Notes: generated from the sequence alone by a model not told the origin. A stretch of 64,000 bases of DNA from Spongilla lacustris (GCA_949361645.1 OX442422.1:5083642-5147641); one strand, 5' to 3'; counted from the stretch's first letter, positions 1 to 11,822 are shown. Numbers and translations are program-made.

Positions 1-1
1 A

Positions 2-244
2 CATACTACTGCTGGAACTATTGAGGCCTGGAACTACATCCTAAAACGAATAGACCACAAAGAAAAGCATATGAGACCAGATGTGTGCATTCAGAAGCAC
101 TACCCTGTAATAGTAGGAAGGCGGTGTCAGTACTGTGATGACTTAAAATCAAAAAACAGGAAACGCGTTAAGGTTGGCAAAACCTTTTCCAGTATTGCAG
201 CTAGTTTGTTAATATTACTATATGCAGCAATCTATAAAGATTAA
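2..244 (+). CDS. Partial ORF, unrecognised gene, cut by window edge
   Basis: An open frame enters from the left edge and ends at TAA 242-244. It contains a Cys pair (RRCQYC) after a hydrophilic stretch and is followed by a Lys/Arg run (KSKNRKRVK). A possible splice donor (AAG/GTTGGC) lies near 173, after which the translation turns hydrophobic and probably intronic. A CxxC next to a basic run recalls the Cys-rich tail of some transposases, but I cannot assign a family. Orientation is opposite to the main gene of the window. Confidence 0.3.
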   Translation, partial: HTTAGTIEAWNYILKRIDHKEKHMRPDVCIQKHYPVIVGRRCQYCDDLKSKNRKRVKVGKTFSSIAASLLILLYAAIYKD

Positions 245-919
245 GCCATCTCGTCCTTTGCTTGAGAAGTGGTCTAAAAGGAAGAAAGAAAATGCAGCTC
301 CAAATCCATCACTTGGTTACTTTCAACAGAAACCATCTACGCTATGGAGCCACCTATTTTCTGTCTCAAGGTAGAAAATAAAGTAATTTAAACCTATTTA
401 TGTAACTTGTATATCCAGCCAGGATACAGCAGACATAACAGACATACCTGAAATAAGCACAGACTGAAGAGAGGTATAAGAATTTTAATTTCATGTATGC
501 TGTGCCTATAAAATATAGCGGTCTTTAGTACTTTACAATTCTTTGTATAGATCATAATGTACTAGTATATAAACAATTAAAATTAATTGAGAACGGTTTA
601 CATTTTTATACCATTATACAATAAATAGATGTTACATGTCTTGATGGGTCTTACTATTGTCAGGAAACCTGAAGCATTGATTATTCCTGAGGGTGCAGCC
701 CCAGGGTGTCTGATTTGCAGAAGCACAGAGTAGTGTTATATTACCAAGGTAGACAGAAAATGCAGTATGCATTTAAAAAATACTATATAATTGCAGGCAA
801 TGTGAAATGTATCATGCAAAAGCCACAGGATGTTCTACTTAAGAACTGTGTGCTATAGTGGTACTGATGAGGATACATAATGATTGTATTCTTGTATGTC
901 ATAACAATTTTACTTTCAG

Positions 920-1103
920 CTTCATCATGGAAAGTATGCAAACAAGGAGCACTGTAAGGAGTATAAAGTTATTACATGCTGAGGTACAATGCTCTCATCC
1001 AGATTCATGTATTGTCAGAAGCAGAGATGAGTGGATTAGTTACAGTGACTCAATAGTCAGGAAGATATCAACTCCTAACTATAACTCATCCAGATATGTG
1101 CAG
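920..1103 (+). CDS. Candidate internal exon, unknown plus-strand gene
   Basis: A good acceptor (TTTTACTTTCAG) precedes and a GT donor follows. The frame between them is open for about 61 codons and polar (for example CSHPDSCIVRSRDEW), ending in phase 0 at CAG. Codon use looks protein-like, but no domain is recognised. It joins in frame to the next candidate exon at 1565. It could be a decayed gene rather than an active one. Confidence 0.35.
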
Positions 1104-1564
1104 GTATTGATATCGCAATGTACATGTATCACTTGAAATGTTTTGCCTCAATTGCAGAATAATGTTTGTATTGCTATATACACTGCTCCTATGAGCACTG
1201 TGAGTTATGATTGATATGTAGTTTATAATGTGACCCAACAATCCGTTGGTATGTATGTAGTGTACAATGTATATTCAATTATCAAGCTTATAGCATAAAA
1301 AGACATTTATTTCTACTACATTGACAACATAATATCAGTAAGTACAATGCATGCATCATGTACAACACATTAATATAAGCTAGGTGTACATAAAGGTTAT
1401 AACCCAGGAGAGTGATTACTTAATCATTGGCCTTAACCAAGTGTCAGATATGATAGTTTAGGTTTATTATTTGTTATTCAAGATCTGTTGTACAGATATG
1501 GTATCAAAGATGATTGACAGTGTAAATAGTACATGTGTTACAAATCTATCATATTTTTATTCAG

Positions 1565-1646
1565 CCCATTCTTCACAAAGATAGTTCTGTTTCTGTTATA
1601 GCTAATGCAAAATTGTTAAGCAGTGCTCAAATAAAAATGGCGACTG
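1565..1646 (+). CDS. Candidate internal exon following 920-1103
   Basis: Flanked by a pyrimidine-rich acceptor (TTTTTATTCAG) and a donor (G/GTATGTT). It reads in phase 0 from CCC, giving a peptide beginning PILHKDSSVSVIANAK and ending ATG. The phase matches the preceding candidate exon. The following open stretch (starting GTG at 1672) is out of phase with this donor, so the model breaks down and the gene may be degenerate. Confidence 0.33.
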
Positions 1647-1671
1647 GTATGTTAATATATATGCCTTACAG

Positions 1672-1830
1672 GTGAACTGTAGTTTATCCCAACAACTTGA
1701 ACTTGAGGTTCTGCTAAAACCTGTAACGAAACTTGTTATGCATATGTACCTCTATACCATTTCATCAAGGATTTGCACAGAGTACCAATTCCACATACAA
1801 TGTTCCAGTTGCAGAGGCAAGATCACATAA
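1672..1830 (+). CDS. Candidate coding stretch, unknown gene
   Basis: After the acceptor CTTACAG the phase-0 frame stays open for about 53 codons. It includes a leucine-rich portion (LSQQLELEVLLKP) and a CxxC (QCSSCRG) before TAA. Its phase does not match the donor at 1646, so either an exon is missing or this is a pseudogene. No family recognised. Confidence 0.22.
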   Translation: MNCSLSQQLELEVLLKPVTKLVMHMYLYTISSRICTEYQFHIQCSSCRGKIT

Positions 1831-3132
1831 GCTTGGCATCTGGGTTGTGGATGGACTCAAAAGTGATTTCTGCATACTTGGAGTTAGTTCTGCAAACTGC
1901 ACATAAGGTGTGGATTGCATAACCATAGTAAAAGTTATACCTAAATTTGACTCCCACAGAAAGGGAAAAATATCATGTGTTTTGATCCTTCATTTTTGCC
2001 CTCATTTAAGTCTAAGGGATATCAAGGTGTGAATAGGTATTCCAAGGTTTGTATCACATTTAACTGAGTACCATTGTTGATTTCCTGTTTATATGAAGAG
2101 GAAACGTTTATTGGAGGTCGAGTGTGATGTCCTTATGTTTCCAATACATAAACCATTGCATTGGAGCTTAATAGTATATATATAATAAAAATTCTTTGTT
2201 TGGTTTGTTATGTTTACTTGCATCGTAGGTAGTGTACCCACAAACATGCACCATTGTAGGAATTGATTCCCTCCACAACAGTGATGAGGATGCAGTGAAC
2301 TGGATATGGTAAACAGATTATAAACGTACTTGAAATATGTTGTCAGTAACATATTTTAATCAGGTTATACATCAACAATGATGTACAATTCTACAAAAAT
2401 GGTATTTTAGCAAGTTCTGACTGGATTTATAATGATTCATTGGTATGTAATTTCTATCTTTGTAGTTTGAGTACATATATGAGTGATTTATTTTTATATA
2501 ACTACTGCATGGTGCTAAGTCTACATATATGTTTGAGCGTTATACATTTTCATGCAGAATACCAATTGGCCCAAACAGGAAAATACAAAGGACTGTGTGT
2601 GTTTACATGTCTTGTAAGTGTGGTTATAAAGGGGGGCTATATGAAATGTTTATGGCTGTGTCCCTTGCAATTGCATGCATATCTCACAACAGGCAGCTAG
2701 ACTTGCTGCAGAAAATACAGCACTGCAATATACCCAGGTATCCTACTATTGTGAATAACAGCTTATTGAATTTCTAATATACATCGGCTTACAGAACCTG
2801 GTGCATAACTTTTGGCTTCAGATGGTGCATGAGCTTTCAGAAGGTGTCTTGTACCCACTAAGGACATTAACAGGTCAGTATACTGATCACATCGTAGCAG
2901 TAAGGCCCATCGTTAAATTGGTTTATAAGAGGAACCTAGCAAGTTGACTGAACAAGAGGTATGACTAAATGATAACCAGTAATGCCTAAAACATTATGTA
3001 TAGGGTGACACAGCTTCATTATCGTCAAACAACACTAGTATTTATAATGAAGCAGCCTGAAGTACATGGTATGTGTTAATTCGTATTGCATATATATATG
3101 CGTGTAGCAGACTGCCCTTCTGTTCAGAGTGA

Positions 3133-3364
3133 CGACCAAAATCATATAATGACAATCCTGTTGATAATGTTGAAACTGATAATACAAGTTCTGACATTGA
3201 TAGTGATGGTGGAAAAGGCTGCAATACTACCAAAGATGTGGATAACTTCCTAGTTCCATCATACTGTAATCAACCAGATGTAGATGATATGTATGCTCTT
3301 AAGTGGGGCCTACACCATTATATGAAGTACTTTCCCAGAATGAAACATTGTGAAGGACTTAGAG
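3133..3364 (+). CDS. Candidate acidic/aromatic exon, unknown gene
   Basis: Open frame of about 77 codons ending at a donor (AGAG/GTTAGG). The first half is rich in Asp, Asn and Ser (repeated D/N-T-S acidic motifs). The second half is aromatic and basic (YALKWGLHHYMKYFPRMKH). The acid-rich then aromatic composition recalls N-terminal regions of transposase-like proteins, but no motif is diagnostic. No acceptor with matching phase was found immediately upstream. Confidence 0.3.
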
Positions 3365-4038
3365 GTTAGGTTCATGCATGTATTCAAATGACTTCAACCT
3401 AAGTATATAATAGGGAAGGATCAGAAACATAATGATGGGTCAAAGCACATCTAAGCACATGCACAAACCATTGCAAAATTGAACAAAAGTGACATGGACT
3501 GGCCACTGCAGAAATGCCTTGACATGGTATGTACACGTACAGCACCTATTTGTTTATCTATGTAATATTCATCCTTACAACACAGGTGTCAGAAATCAAT
3601 CTGTACATAACAGAGGTGGAAAGCGATGTCAGAGGAGCTGCATCACTGACATTATCACAAACTAATCGATTCATAGTTTGGCCTGAAGTGAGCCAAGTTT
3701 ATGTGTGTACATTAGTGCTACTGAATGCTGTATTATCCCTCCTCCCCCCACCCCCCCACGTGAATCCAGATTGTCACAGCTCTTATAGCTACAAAGTTTA
3801 ATGTAACACGAACAGAAGCCATTTCACATGTACTTACTTACCCATACCCTGCCACAATAACTGTACTACATTGTAACTACGTTGTTCATTGCACTGTTGA
3901 TCCAGCGATAATGTTTTGAATTATAATCGTTCCCTACTAAGTACTAAAAACCTGTTAAGTGGGTCGTTCTATTTGTGTTGCGTATGATCATGAAATATCA
4001 AGCCATTAGGGGACAAAGTCATGGTCCTAAAGAGGGCC

Positions 4039-4074
4039 GGGGGGGGGGGGGGGGGGGGGGGGGGGAGGGGGGGA
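4039..4074 (+). repeat. Poly-G tract
   Basis: A near-pure guanine run of about 35 bases with one A interruption. Its length is likely to vary or to be mis-assembled. The rest of 3.4-5.1 kb contains no gene I can support apart from C/G-rich low-complexity ORFs. Confidence 0.9.
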
Positions 4075-5036
4075 GGTGCCAAAGCCATACCTCCAACTTA
4101 CTTATTCAAGTGGGGTCTTGTGCAACGTATAATAATATTACACATATAATATTTTTGTAGTGATTGATACACCAAGGAATAGTGTGTAACTGTCAAGCAG
4201 TTGATTATTCTTTCCACGTAGAATTGAACGAGTTTGCATGTAGTACACTATAGTATCTTCAATGAATAATTTTAAGTCAGTGATTACGATTAGCCGTACG
4301 GCCGCGATCGCAGGATAATTACTTGGAATGTGCGGCTGAGGAATGTGCGGCTAACTTCAACGGGGTCGTTTTATTTTGGATGTTGCAGGTGGAGGTGCTG
4401 CTGCTGGTGGGGCACCGGAAGCCAATGACAACAGTGAGGAGACGACGGCGTGGACGAGTGATTGCTGAGGCTGATCAATAGCTGATGATGATGTTGGGGA
4501 AGGGATGATATGAATAATTGACTGTTGGGGCTGATCTACCTGAGCTACTCCTGGCAGGGTATAGGAAACTGATAGAATAGAAGGTGACAGCGCTCTCACA
4601 TTTCGTATTTGGCTAAACGTGAGGGGGACATTCCCCCCACCCCCCGCTCTCGTATTTGGCCCCCCCCCCTTATTGATAAATGCTTTAAGATCCCCCCCGC
4701 CAGACTTCCTGGCTATGGGAACAAATGGTGTGGAAACCATAAAAGCCTTGGCTGCTATGGTTTTCGCCATAACATAAAAAGTGCAAATGATTGAAGTTTA
4801 CTTTGTTTGGCTGTTGATGGTTCAGTATATAAATATTACTTTGTTAATAAAGGTGATCATGTATGCATATGGATTTAAAAAAATAATAATTTCAACTAAT
4901 TCAAATTCAGCACTCATATATTCAAATGTACTTGATTTTGGTGGGTCTTGAGATTTACATTATAAAGGTTCATGCATCTACATCCATGACTGTTGGCTGA
5001 TTATACTGTCTTAGGTTCGGGTCATTACTGGATTGA

Positions 5037-5042
5037 TTTAAT
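5037..5042 (-). promoter_or_regulatory. Possible poly(A) signal variant ATTAAA
   Basis: On the minus strand ATTAAA lies about 90 nt downstream of the ROCO stop codon at 5130. Position and sequence fit a common AATAAA variant. No other strong candidate was seen nearby. Confidence 0.3.
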
Positions 5043-5129
5043 GAAGACAGGAAGTTGTTTCAATGACCAAAAATATACAGTTACTAATTAACACAGTTGC
5101 AATACAATGAATCCTAGTCATTGAGTCAG

Positions 5130-5431
5130 TCAAACTCCAGCCAGAGAGGCTTTCATTTTTTTCACCAAGATTTTGTATTTATCACCTGCACGCAATAATA
5201 CTTCCAAAAAGATGTGGAAGTTGTTCTTGTGTACTAGAATAGCTCTCTGCACAGCAGCGAGAAGCTTGTCCATCTTGACAGGGACAGGCAATGCTATAAC
5301 GTCAACCTCAGCTTTCTCATTATCTGTTATCACATGTTTGCTGAGCAGGCCTGCAGCTATGTCATCTGGGTGAACAGCCATCCTTAGCTCTTGATAGTAC
5401 TCTTTAAAGACTACTGCTTCTTCCATTGGCT
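5130..5431 (-). CDS. ROCO gene terminal exon: death-fold (CARD-like) domain and stop
   Basis: Begins after the acceptor TTCTAG at 5432-5433, entering in phase 1 so that the preceding exon's last A completes a Lys codon. About 100 codons run to TGA 5130-5132. The translation shows the CARD/death-fold spacing: an N-terminal helix (YYQELRMAV), then LLSKHVITDNEKAEV, then KMDKLLAAV, then FHIFLEVLLRAGDKYKILV. Such domains mediate homotypic assembly in apoptosis and innate-immune complexes. A CARD is favoured by the HVITDNEK-like segment and the F..FL.VL helix; a death or DED-type fold is possible. This is the clear 3' end of the gene. Confidence 0.7.
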
Positions 5432-6202
5432 CTAGAAGACAAAATAATATATATACATAAGTGTCCGCATATTGTGTGTGTATGCATATGTACATGTACA
5501 TATGTATCCCCCAGACCCCCTCTCTTAATCAGAATAGAAGGTTTGATCCAAGTGCAGTAGATACAGCTTGAGGTCAGTAGGTGTGGTTTGGAAACACACA
5601 TTAAATTGGTACAATATTGAAGGCAATCATGAACTGTATGGAGGTCTACCTAATCGTAGGGGCCTAATGGCATCCATAGTGATGGGCCCAATGGTGTCCA
5701 TAGTGAGGGGCCAAATGGTGTCCCTAGGGAAGGGCCTGTAGACACATGTGCCTCGAAATGCCACAGCAGGGTGCTTGGGCTTACAATGCATTCCGGCTGA
5801 ACATTGCTGGCTACAGAAATAATGGTTCATGTATACTTATGAATGCTAATTGGGACAGTGTCCATTATATGTTAATTGAGGGTACCTTTAGGTACTTTTT
5901 CTAATTGTTCCGGACAAACAAACAACTAAAGAACAATGCTCGTACTGCATGGCTAATAAAAATTCAGGGACATGGATTCTTAAAATGTATAACAACCAAT
6001 TGATAGAGGGATTTTGCAGTTCACAGAAAATTAGGAAACTTGTGTGGATAAGATACATAGCCTACATTAATTATTGAAACTACAGTGAGCTGTGGTATCC
6101 ATGTAAAAAATTCAAATGTGCTCAAATAGCATATTAGTGATGTGTAAACAGTAGCCGAGGCCTGAGCTGCTAGGTATACATAATGCAATGATTGATTTTT
6201 AC

Positions 6203-6334
6203 TTTTTTTGGCTGATGGTGATTCACTATCTGTTGGTGATCCATCTCGTCCTCGTTTTACTCCCAATGAGTTTTGCTGTGGTGATATGGATGATGGTTGC
6301 TGCTGTGAAAATATACTTCCTTGTGCTGCTTCTC
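6203..6334 (-). CDS. ROCO gene linker exon (basic, Ser/Gln-rich)
   Basis: Acceptor TTGTAG, donor AAAA/GTAAAA, 132 nt, phase 1 to phase 1. It encodes a Gln/Ser-rich stretch (SQQQPSSISPQQ) and a basic patch (KRGRDGSP ... SAKKSK-like), which could be a nuclear-localisation-type or flexible linker. The last A plus the AG opening the 5130-5431 exon makes a Lys codon, so the reading frame is continuous. Confidence 0.65.
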
Positions 6335-6507
6335 CTACAATGTAGAAATTTATAATCTTTAATACAGCGTGTTAGTGAATGTTAGACACATTCTGAAAAT
6401 TACATGGCACCTGTAGTATATGAGGTGATTGATGGAATTGCATGCCCAAGCTCCCATACATTATTCCTTTAGTACACAAAGTACCTATAACATAGCTAAC
6501 AATTCAC

Positions 6508-6657
6508 CTTCAGGAGGCATGTCCAAAGAATTTTGAACATCTTCTGAAAGTTTTATTTGTTTGGGTATTGATGTTTTCATATCTGTTGATGATCCAATCA
6601 AAATTTGTTCCATTCCAATAGAGGTCGATGATGAAATGTTCACTTGTGTTGCTTCTT
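6508..6657 (-). CDS. ROCO gene linker exon (Ser/Thr-rich)
   Basis: 150 nt, acceptor TTCTAG, donor GAAG/GTGAAT, phase 1 to phase 1, joining in frame to the exons on both sides. It encodes a Ser/Thr-rich segment including ISSSTSIGMEQILIGSS. No domain seen; probably disordered linker between COR and CARD. Being a symmetric exon it could be skipped without frame loss. Confidence 0.6.
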
Positions 6658-6830
6658 CTAGAATGTGGAGAATACATGCAATGTGTGAAAGACTTCAACA
6701 CATCATGACAAATTACAGTTAGCATTTGTAAACACTCTCGGAGCACCTCTTACACATATATGCAATATTTGATAAAGTACACGTACATGTAGACCAGGAG
6801 GAGGGAATGAAATTAATGTAAGAAACTAAC

Positions 6831-6875
6831 CATCCAGTACATGAGATGTTGAAGATTTGCCATTATTGCCAGTAT
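6831..6875 (-). CDS. ROCO gene micro-exon, 45 nt linker
   Basis: Bounded by acceptor GCTACAG and donor GATG/GTTAGT. It encodes about 15 residues (TGNNGKSSTSHVLD). Phase 1 to phase 1 fits the G left by the Roc-COR exon and the AA opening the 6508-6657 exon. The NGKSS string is not in a P-loop context and is unlikely to be functional as one. Confidence 0.55.
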
Positions 6876-6928
6876 CTGTAGCAATTAAATAAATAATAAC
6901 CCTTAGGTACAGACTACCAACACCTTAC

Positions 6929-8529
6929 CATTCACAGCAATAGACACAAGATCTTGAAGGCATGGCTCCATACTGATCCATTTTTTAAGATCCACCTTTT
7001 CATTGTTGGTGTCCACTACAGAAGACCTATCAATTTTGAGAGCATCTCGAAGGTGAGAGAGCTGAACTCTTGTCAGTGATGTCACAGCACAGCCTTGTGT
7101 AAACACAGAGCTAGCCTTACTAGGGTCCACAATGTATTCTGTTGTTTCTATGGATGAACAGAACTCATTGAGTGTAGTCTTGATGGTTCGAAGAACAGGT
7201 ATCAGTTCATTTAGTACACTGGGATCAGGAAAGGACATCACTAAGAAAAGGTCTCGTGATTGTTCCATCAGCTCAATAATAGTACTCACTCCACTTACAC
7301 TATTCCAGCTAATACCACATCTCCACACCTTGCACTGGCGATTCTTACCCTGAATATCAGTATTTATTTTACGACTTTTATCTGGTAGACATAACTTGTA
7401 TGCCAGTTTAAGTATGAGTGTATGAAGGAAACGATTTGGAAAGAACTGGTGGATACTGTCAGTAGACAAAAGCCATCCAAAGCATTTCTCAGGACAGCTG
7501 ATAAAATGTGGTCTGCCTTCACTAATAAGAGGAGGGAAGAACAATAGATCAGATGATGATGAACCTTTGGGTGCCATGTTTGTTTTGATGTCCTCCAAGC
7601 TGATGTGTTGACATAACTCAAGTTGAATCAGAAACTGAACTATCATTGCAGTGTTGTGGTTTGGAAAGTGGCTCTTAAGGACCTCCAATGGGATGATCCC
7701 CGTGTTGCTGGCTATGGGGAGGTGCTCTTTAAAGTATGATGGTGCAAACAAGGCTCCATTGACCTTCTCAAGCAATGTGCCCTGGTCAAGGACTATCCAG
7801 CTATCATCACTATCTGTATGGAGGAAGACAATAAATCCCTTTTCAGCCAAGGTTGTCAGCAGTGTCATGATTTCAGATTTCTCAGTTGGAAGGACTCGTG
7901 GTTCTTCTTTGTCTAGAAGGGACAGGAGATGTGACATAGGTAGAGCCTCTTGGTATGAAGGAACCTTGTCAATCAAAAAAGCATACATCAAGTGATTACT
8001 GAGGGAAATGGCTGGAGACCTCTGTTGTACATTGTCATTGACCCCATCAAGCAAACTAAGAAAGCTCTTTAGATCATCACCCTGTTCAGTGACATTGAGA
8101 GCAATGAACTGCTCAAATGTGTGTTTTTTAAAAATATTTTTCGCTAATTTATTTATTTCTTCCCTGAGAGCCATTATACAATCCATCTTCACCATGTCAG
8201 CATGTGTGCCCACCACCATGATGGATGATGGCTGAGGGCACTTGTGACATACATTGCTTATCATGGTCGACCAATTGTACATCTGTGCAATAATCCCCTC
8301 TATAGTGCCTACACTTACATCCACCAGCATGAGGAAGGTGGAGGGACTGGTGAGGGAAATGGCCTCCAGTAAAGAACTATGGCTTGAGTAGTAACTCTGG
8401 TGTCCAGCTAGGTCATAGAGCATCATGTTGGAGTTGAGGTTTTGAACTTGATATGACACAATACCAGCTGTGAGCGGTTTGGCTACCTCATCCAGATTTG
8501 GCTTCTGCTGAAGAGGTATAGAATATGAT
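6929..8529 (-). CDS. ROCO gene main exon: Roc GTPase G2-G4 and COR domain
   Basis: A 1.6-kb exon with acceptor TATTTACAG and donor AATG/GTAAGG. Counting from its first full codon, residues 18-23 (PLTAGI) carry the G2 threonine of Roc, residues 39-43 (DLAGH) are G3, and 108-111 (THAD) replace the NKxD G4 motif. From about residue 160 to 470 lies the COR region, with typical hydrophobic blocks (TGIIPLEVLKSHFP, FLIQLELC, LLFFPPLI). Roc is a Ras-like switch and COR mediates dimerisation in the LRRK/DAPK/bacterial Roco class. The G1 P-loop sits in a separate upstream exon (11823-12077). The frame is open throughout. Confidence 0.87.
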
Positions 8530-8873
8530 CTGTAAATACAACATAGCTCACATGTTTTTAACATTTTATTACATCACAGCTACCAAATTTCTTACATAGT
8601 ATTCTGCTACTTGCCATGCAGCTGAAGGGAAATTAGCATACATATAAATTTGGTTGTTCTGTACCCAGTCAATACATTTTAACCTGAGAAACCAAGCAGA
8701 TTGTGGTTAAGATAAATGCGTCTTTATGTTTGGCATTGAAAAATAGTGTGTACTATAATACCAAAAGCCATCACATTGTACGACTGGATGACAGAAAGGC
8801 TTAGAACTATGACTATTATCAACCCTTTCAGCTGCTAATATAAATAACTTGGCCTTATGTAAAACTCCACTAC

Positions 8874-8921
8874 CTTAGCATGTCCAGTTCGTCTTGCTGA
8901 TGTTGAACTTTCAATGATGGC
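8874..8921 (-). CDS. Candidate ROCO gene 48-nt exon between P-loop and switch I
   Basis: Acceptor CTCCATAG and donor AAG/GTAGTG enclose 16 codons (AIIESSTSARRTGHAK) in phase 0, which continues SSLAK from the P-loop exon well. Roc domains have an alpha-1/switch I segment of about this length here. Its phase-0 donor does not match the phase of the best acceptor at 8529; using the weaker AG at 8547-8548 instead would restore phase 0 and add LCCIYR. Junction unresolved. Confidence 0.5.
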
Positions 8922-9131
8922 CTATGGAGGTAAGACAACAGACAATAATAGGGTGCTACACAATCTAAGAATATTGGGGAAGGGGGAGGGGCATGGCATA
9001 TTAACTGTTTAACTCTGGGCAAATAATCCTTGTTTACACATGCAAGCAAGCACAATGATGTTACCAACTACAGCCACGTGTTGGAATCTCTTGCATTGTT
9101 TTAATTGAAGATCAATTTAGGGACTTGAGGT

Positions 9132-9153
9132 GGGGGGGGGGGGGGGGGGGGGG
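9132..9153 (+). repeat. Poly-G tract
   Basis: Pure run of about 22 G inside an intron of the ROCO gene. The flanking 8.93-9.78 kb holds no coding signal I can support. Confidence 0.9.
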
Positions 9154-9784
9154 CCTAAGACGCCCTGGAGCCACCTCTCAGGCTGCCTCTGATAATCACC
9201 CACCTTACTAGTAGCATAACCCAAACAGGTAAATAATTTCATAGTAGTGAATTGTTGAGACTAGTTTGTTCAAAGTGCTTGACATTCGCTGACAAAGGCA
9301 TTTTGAAGACCAACTTCAATAACCAACAATAAACATATGGTATCTATACAGTGTGTATTAATGTAATGCTTAAGGCTTGAAACCGGTTGAGCTGGAGCTC
9401 TGGTTACCTGTACACTGACCTTTCTCAGTGAATGATGCCAAACTGTTACAGATGACACACACAACTGCAAAACACTCTTGCATTGACAAATATAGTAATT
9501 TCTCAGTGTACAGTGAATAAACACCACTAGGCTTCCCCTACCTGCCCACCCCACTCTGGCAATCCCAACACAGAGGTCCATAACATTTCCATTAATTTCC
9601 AATTAGCCGAATGGAGTTAACCATTTACGAGAATCACCAAACCTTTTGAACAAGTTGTTAAATAGTAATCTCAACCGACTGGATAATATTTTATAGTGTT
9701 GCAATGTAATATGGTTCTATGCAACTGACAATCACTTTATTTCTACTCCAAACACATACGTACGCATAGGATTACACATTAGGT

Positions 9785-10765
9785 TTAATGTACGAACGTC
9801 CAACGAGAACCACCGGGAACGTGGGTTCCCGTACAGTTCCCGCTAAGCATACCATGTTAGAACAATTGTACATAAGTACTGACAATTTTAGTTGCATCTA
9901 TAAATAAAGGTACAGGGTAAGTTTATTCCCCATAAATAACGAACTAGCTATCTTTCCTATTCGTAAGATATACCGCTTTGAAATGCAGGACTAACGCGCG
10001 GTTGACGAGGGTCCCGCAGGGGTGGTTGACTTCAATTCTGTAAAGAACAAAGGTTTTTCCGACAACATTAATTCTAATCCTATTTTACACGAAAGGAAGA
10101 GTCATTTTATGTTCCCCATAAATATAAAGCCTGTCTATCAACGTGATTTGATGGTTACACTGTCTTCAACATTCTTCATTGGTTCCCGTCAATAATTGTG
10201 TTTATACATGCTCACGTGAGCAATCAATTTTCATACGAGTGGGGTAAACGGCTTGCACAAAACCACCAAACAAAACACAGTCGCATTTGTTTTAACTCAA
10301 TCTCAGTGTGAAAGTGTGGATACATCTTAACATTCAATCCAAGTAGTTTTCTACTGTGACCCGAACCAACAATCTCAAATACACTCACATGCGCCACACG
10401 TTTATGCTGCATGCCCACGGACTTAAAATATCTCCTGCTCGTATAGATGTTACCAAGAACAAGCAGCGTAATTGCCTCACACTCGATCCCCTATCTTTAG
10501 TCCCGGTGCCATGTTTTCCAATTAATCACGCCCCTTTTAAGTTACCTATGCTGTTCCCGTGCGGGAACATTGGTTCCCGTTCGGGAACATTGGTTCCCGT
10601 TAGGTTCCCGCAAAAAGTGATAACTACTTGATTTAACGCAAGAGTTTGGCTCACTATATTGGCTTCTATGCATTCGCAAATGTCTTGTTAGCATACATGC
10701 AAGTACTTCGGAAATAAGCATTGCGGGAACTTCAAGGGAACTACGCTTGCGCGTTCGTACCTTAA
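9785..10765 (-). mobile_element. Non-autonomous piggyBac-type element (981 bp)
   Basis: The left end reads TTAA-TGTACGAACG and the right end, inverted, TTAA-GGTACGAACG. The element is bounded by TTAA on both sides, the piggyBac target duplication. Subterminal copies of GGTTCCCG/CGGGAACC recur near 9815-9840, 10555-10610 and 10725. The same end sequence and subterminal motifs occur on the piggyBac element at 22476-25334, so this is an internally deleted relative that a transposase in trans could have moved. It lies in an intron between the 8874-8921 and 11823-12077 exons, with its internal coding remnant in the gene's orientation. Confidence 0.75.
10224..10512 (-). pseudogene. N-terminal remnant of piggyBac transposase inside the 981-bp element
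   Basis: From ATG at 10510-10512 the minus strand begins MAPGLKIGDRV, nearly the same as the start of the transposase at 22733 and 33166 (MAPGLKLGDRV). After a frameshift it continues with HKRV...VFEIVGSGHSRK, matching HKRV...VVEVVGTGRQRK in the larger elements. The catalytic domain is absent. This links the short element to the same family. Confidence 0.65.
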
Positions 10766-11822
10766 ATAGTGTTTCTTAACCATCCCTTGACCCCAGGAAG
10801 TTCAGTTCATGAATTAGTATTCACCCTCCACAAAGGGTTTAAGGGTCTATTCAGACCACTTGCTGTCTATCACATTACAGCAAGTGGCATCACCCACACA
10901 CAATAATGCTGGGCATGAGAAAACAATAAGCAGACGTGAGCGAACGACTGAGGTAAGAAGGCAGGGAGGGATGTACGTTACTTCATTATGTATTGCTCTT
11001 ATATATTTATAGTAAATGAACAATGCCATTCACCATAATGGTAAGTACACGCACACTGTGCAAGTTGAGTTCAGATGCATGGACTCACCATAAGGGTGAA
11101 TATTGTTTATAATTTATGTTTCTAAAGGCAATAATAATGATACACAATGAATAATACTTTGCAAGTAATTAACATATAGTGAGCAGAAATACACACAAGA
11201 ACAAAACACAAAAGTAAAGATAAAACATTAACTGGTTGATCAAAATGAACAACCTTAGAACTGGTATAAAACATTTAAAACAATCACCAGTTAAAAACAA
11301 AGTTACAAACAGTGTTTTTTAAACTAACAGGTTTCAAGCCTCAGTTAGTTATGCTACATTAACATTTCATAGCATTATAATATTTGTGTTACATGATTAC
11401 TATAAAGCAGTTTTGGTTGTTTGTAGATATATCAGCATCTTATTGTTTGTCTTACAAGGCGGTAAACCTATCATATGTCGTAGTGTAATATGATTGTACT
11501 CCATATGATCGTTAATACATTGTGCCAACTTTTTATTGAATGGCGCATATGCTAAGTGTGGCCTAGACATGCACTACAGTTAAGGATTAATTGGTACGAT
11601 TTGCATTCATTTGATATGATTACTGTTTATTTTATATCTACATTACTGTGTAAAATTCTATGCCAATTGGTGTTCTAAATAAAGAATATGGAGATAAATA
11701 GGACCTGGTATGAGAAGAATGAGCTTTTTTGTTCATTTGGGTCATTTACATTTAATGTAGGATAGAAAAATAGGGAAATTGATTTTTCAATGCTACACAT
11801 GTAACTGTCAAAATCGACTTAC
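10766..11822. other. Intron, no gene seen
   Basis: AT-rich intronic DNA. A block at 11191-11250 (ACAAGAACAAAACACAAAAG...) recurs at 14569-14620, so it belongs to an unnamed dispersed repeat. No exon-like signal was found. Confidence 0.5.

Noticed and set aside
4357..4770. 137-codon minus-strand ORF with Gly/Pro/Ala-rich content
   Set aside because: Lies beyond the ROCO stop codon, has no recognisable domain, and its length depends on poly-G/C tracts. The start (MAKTIAAKAFMVSTP) is not convincing enough to call a gene.
7651..8235. Plus-strand ORFs opposite the Roc-COR exon
   Set aside because: Antisense shadows of a well-supported coding exon.
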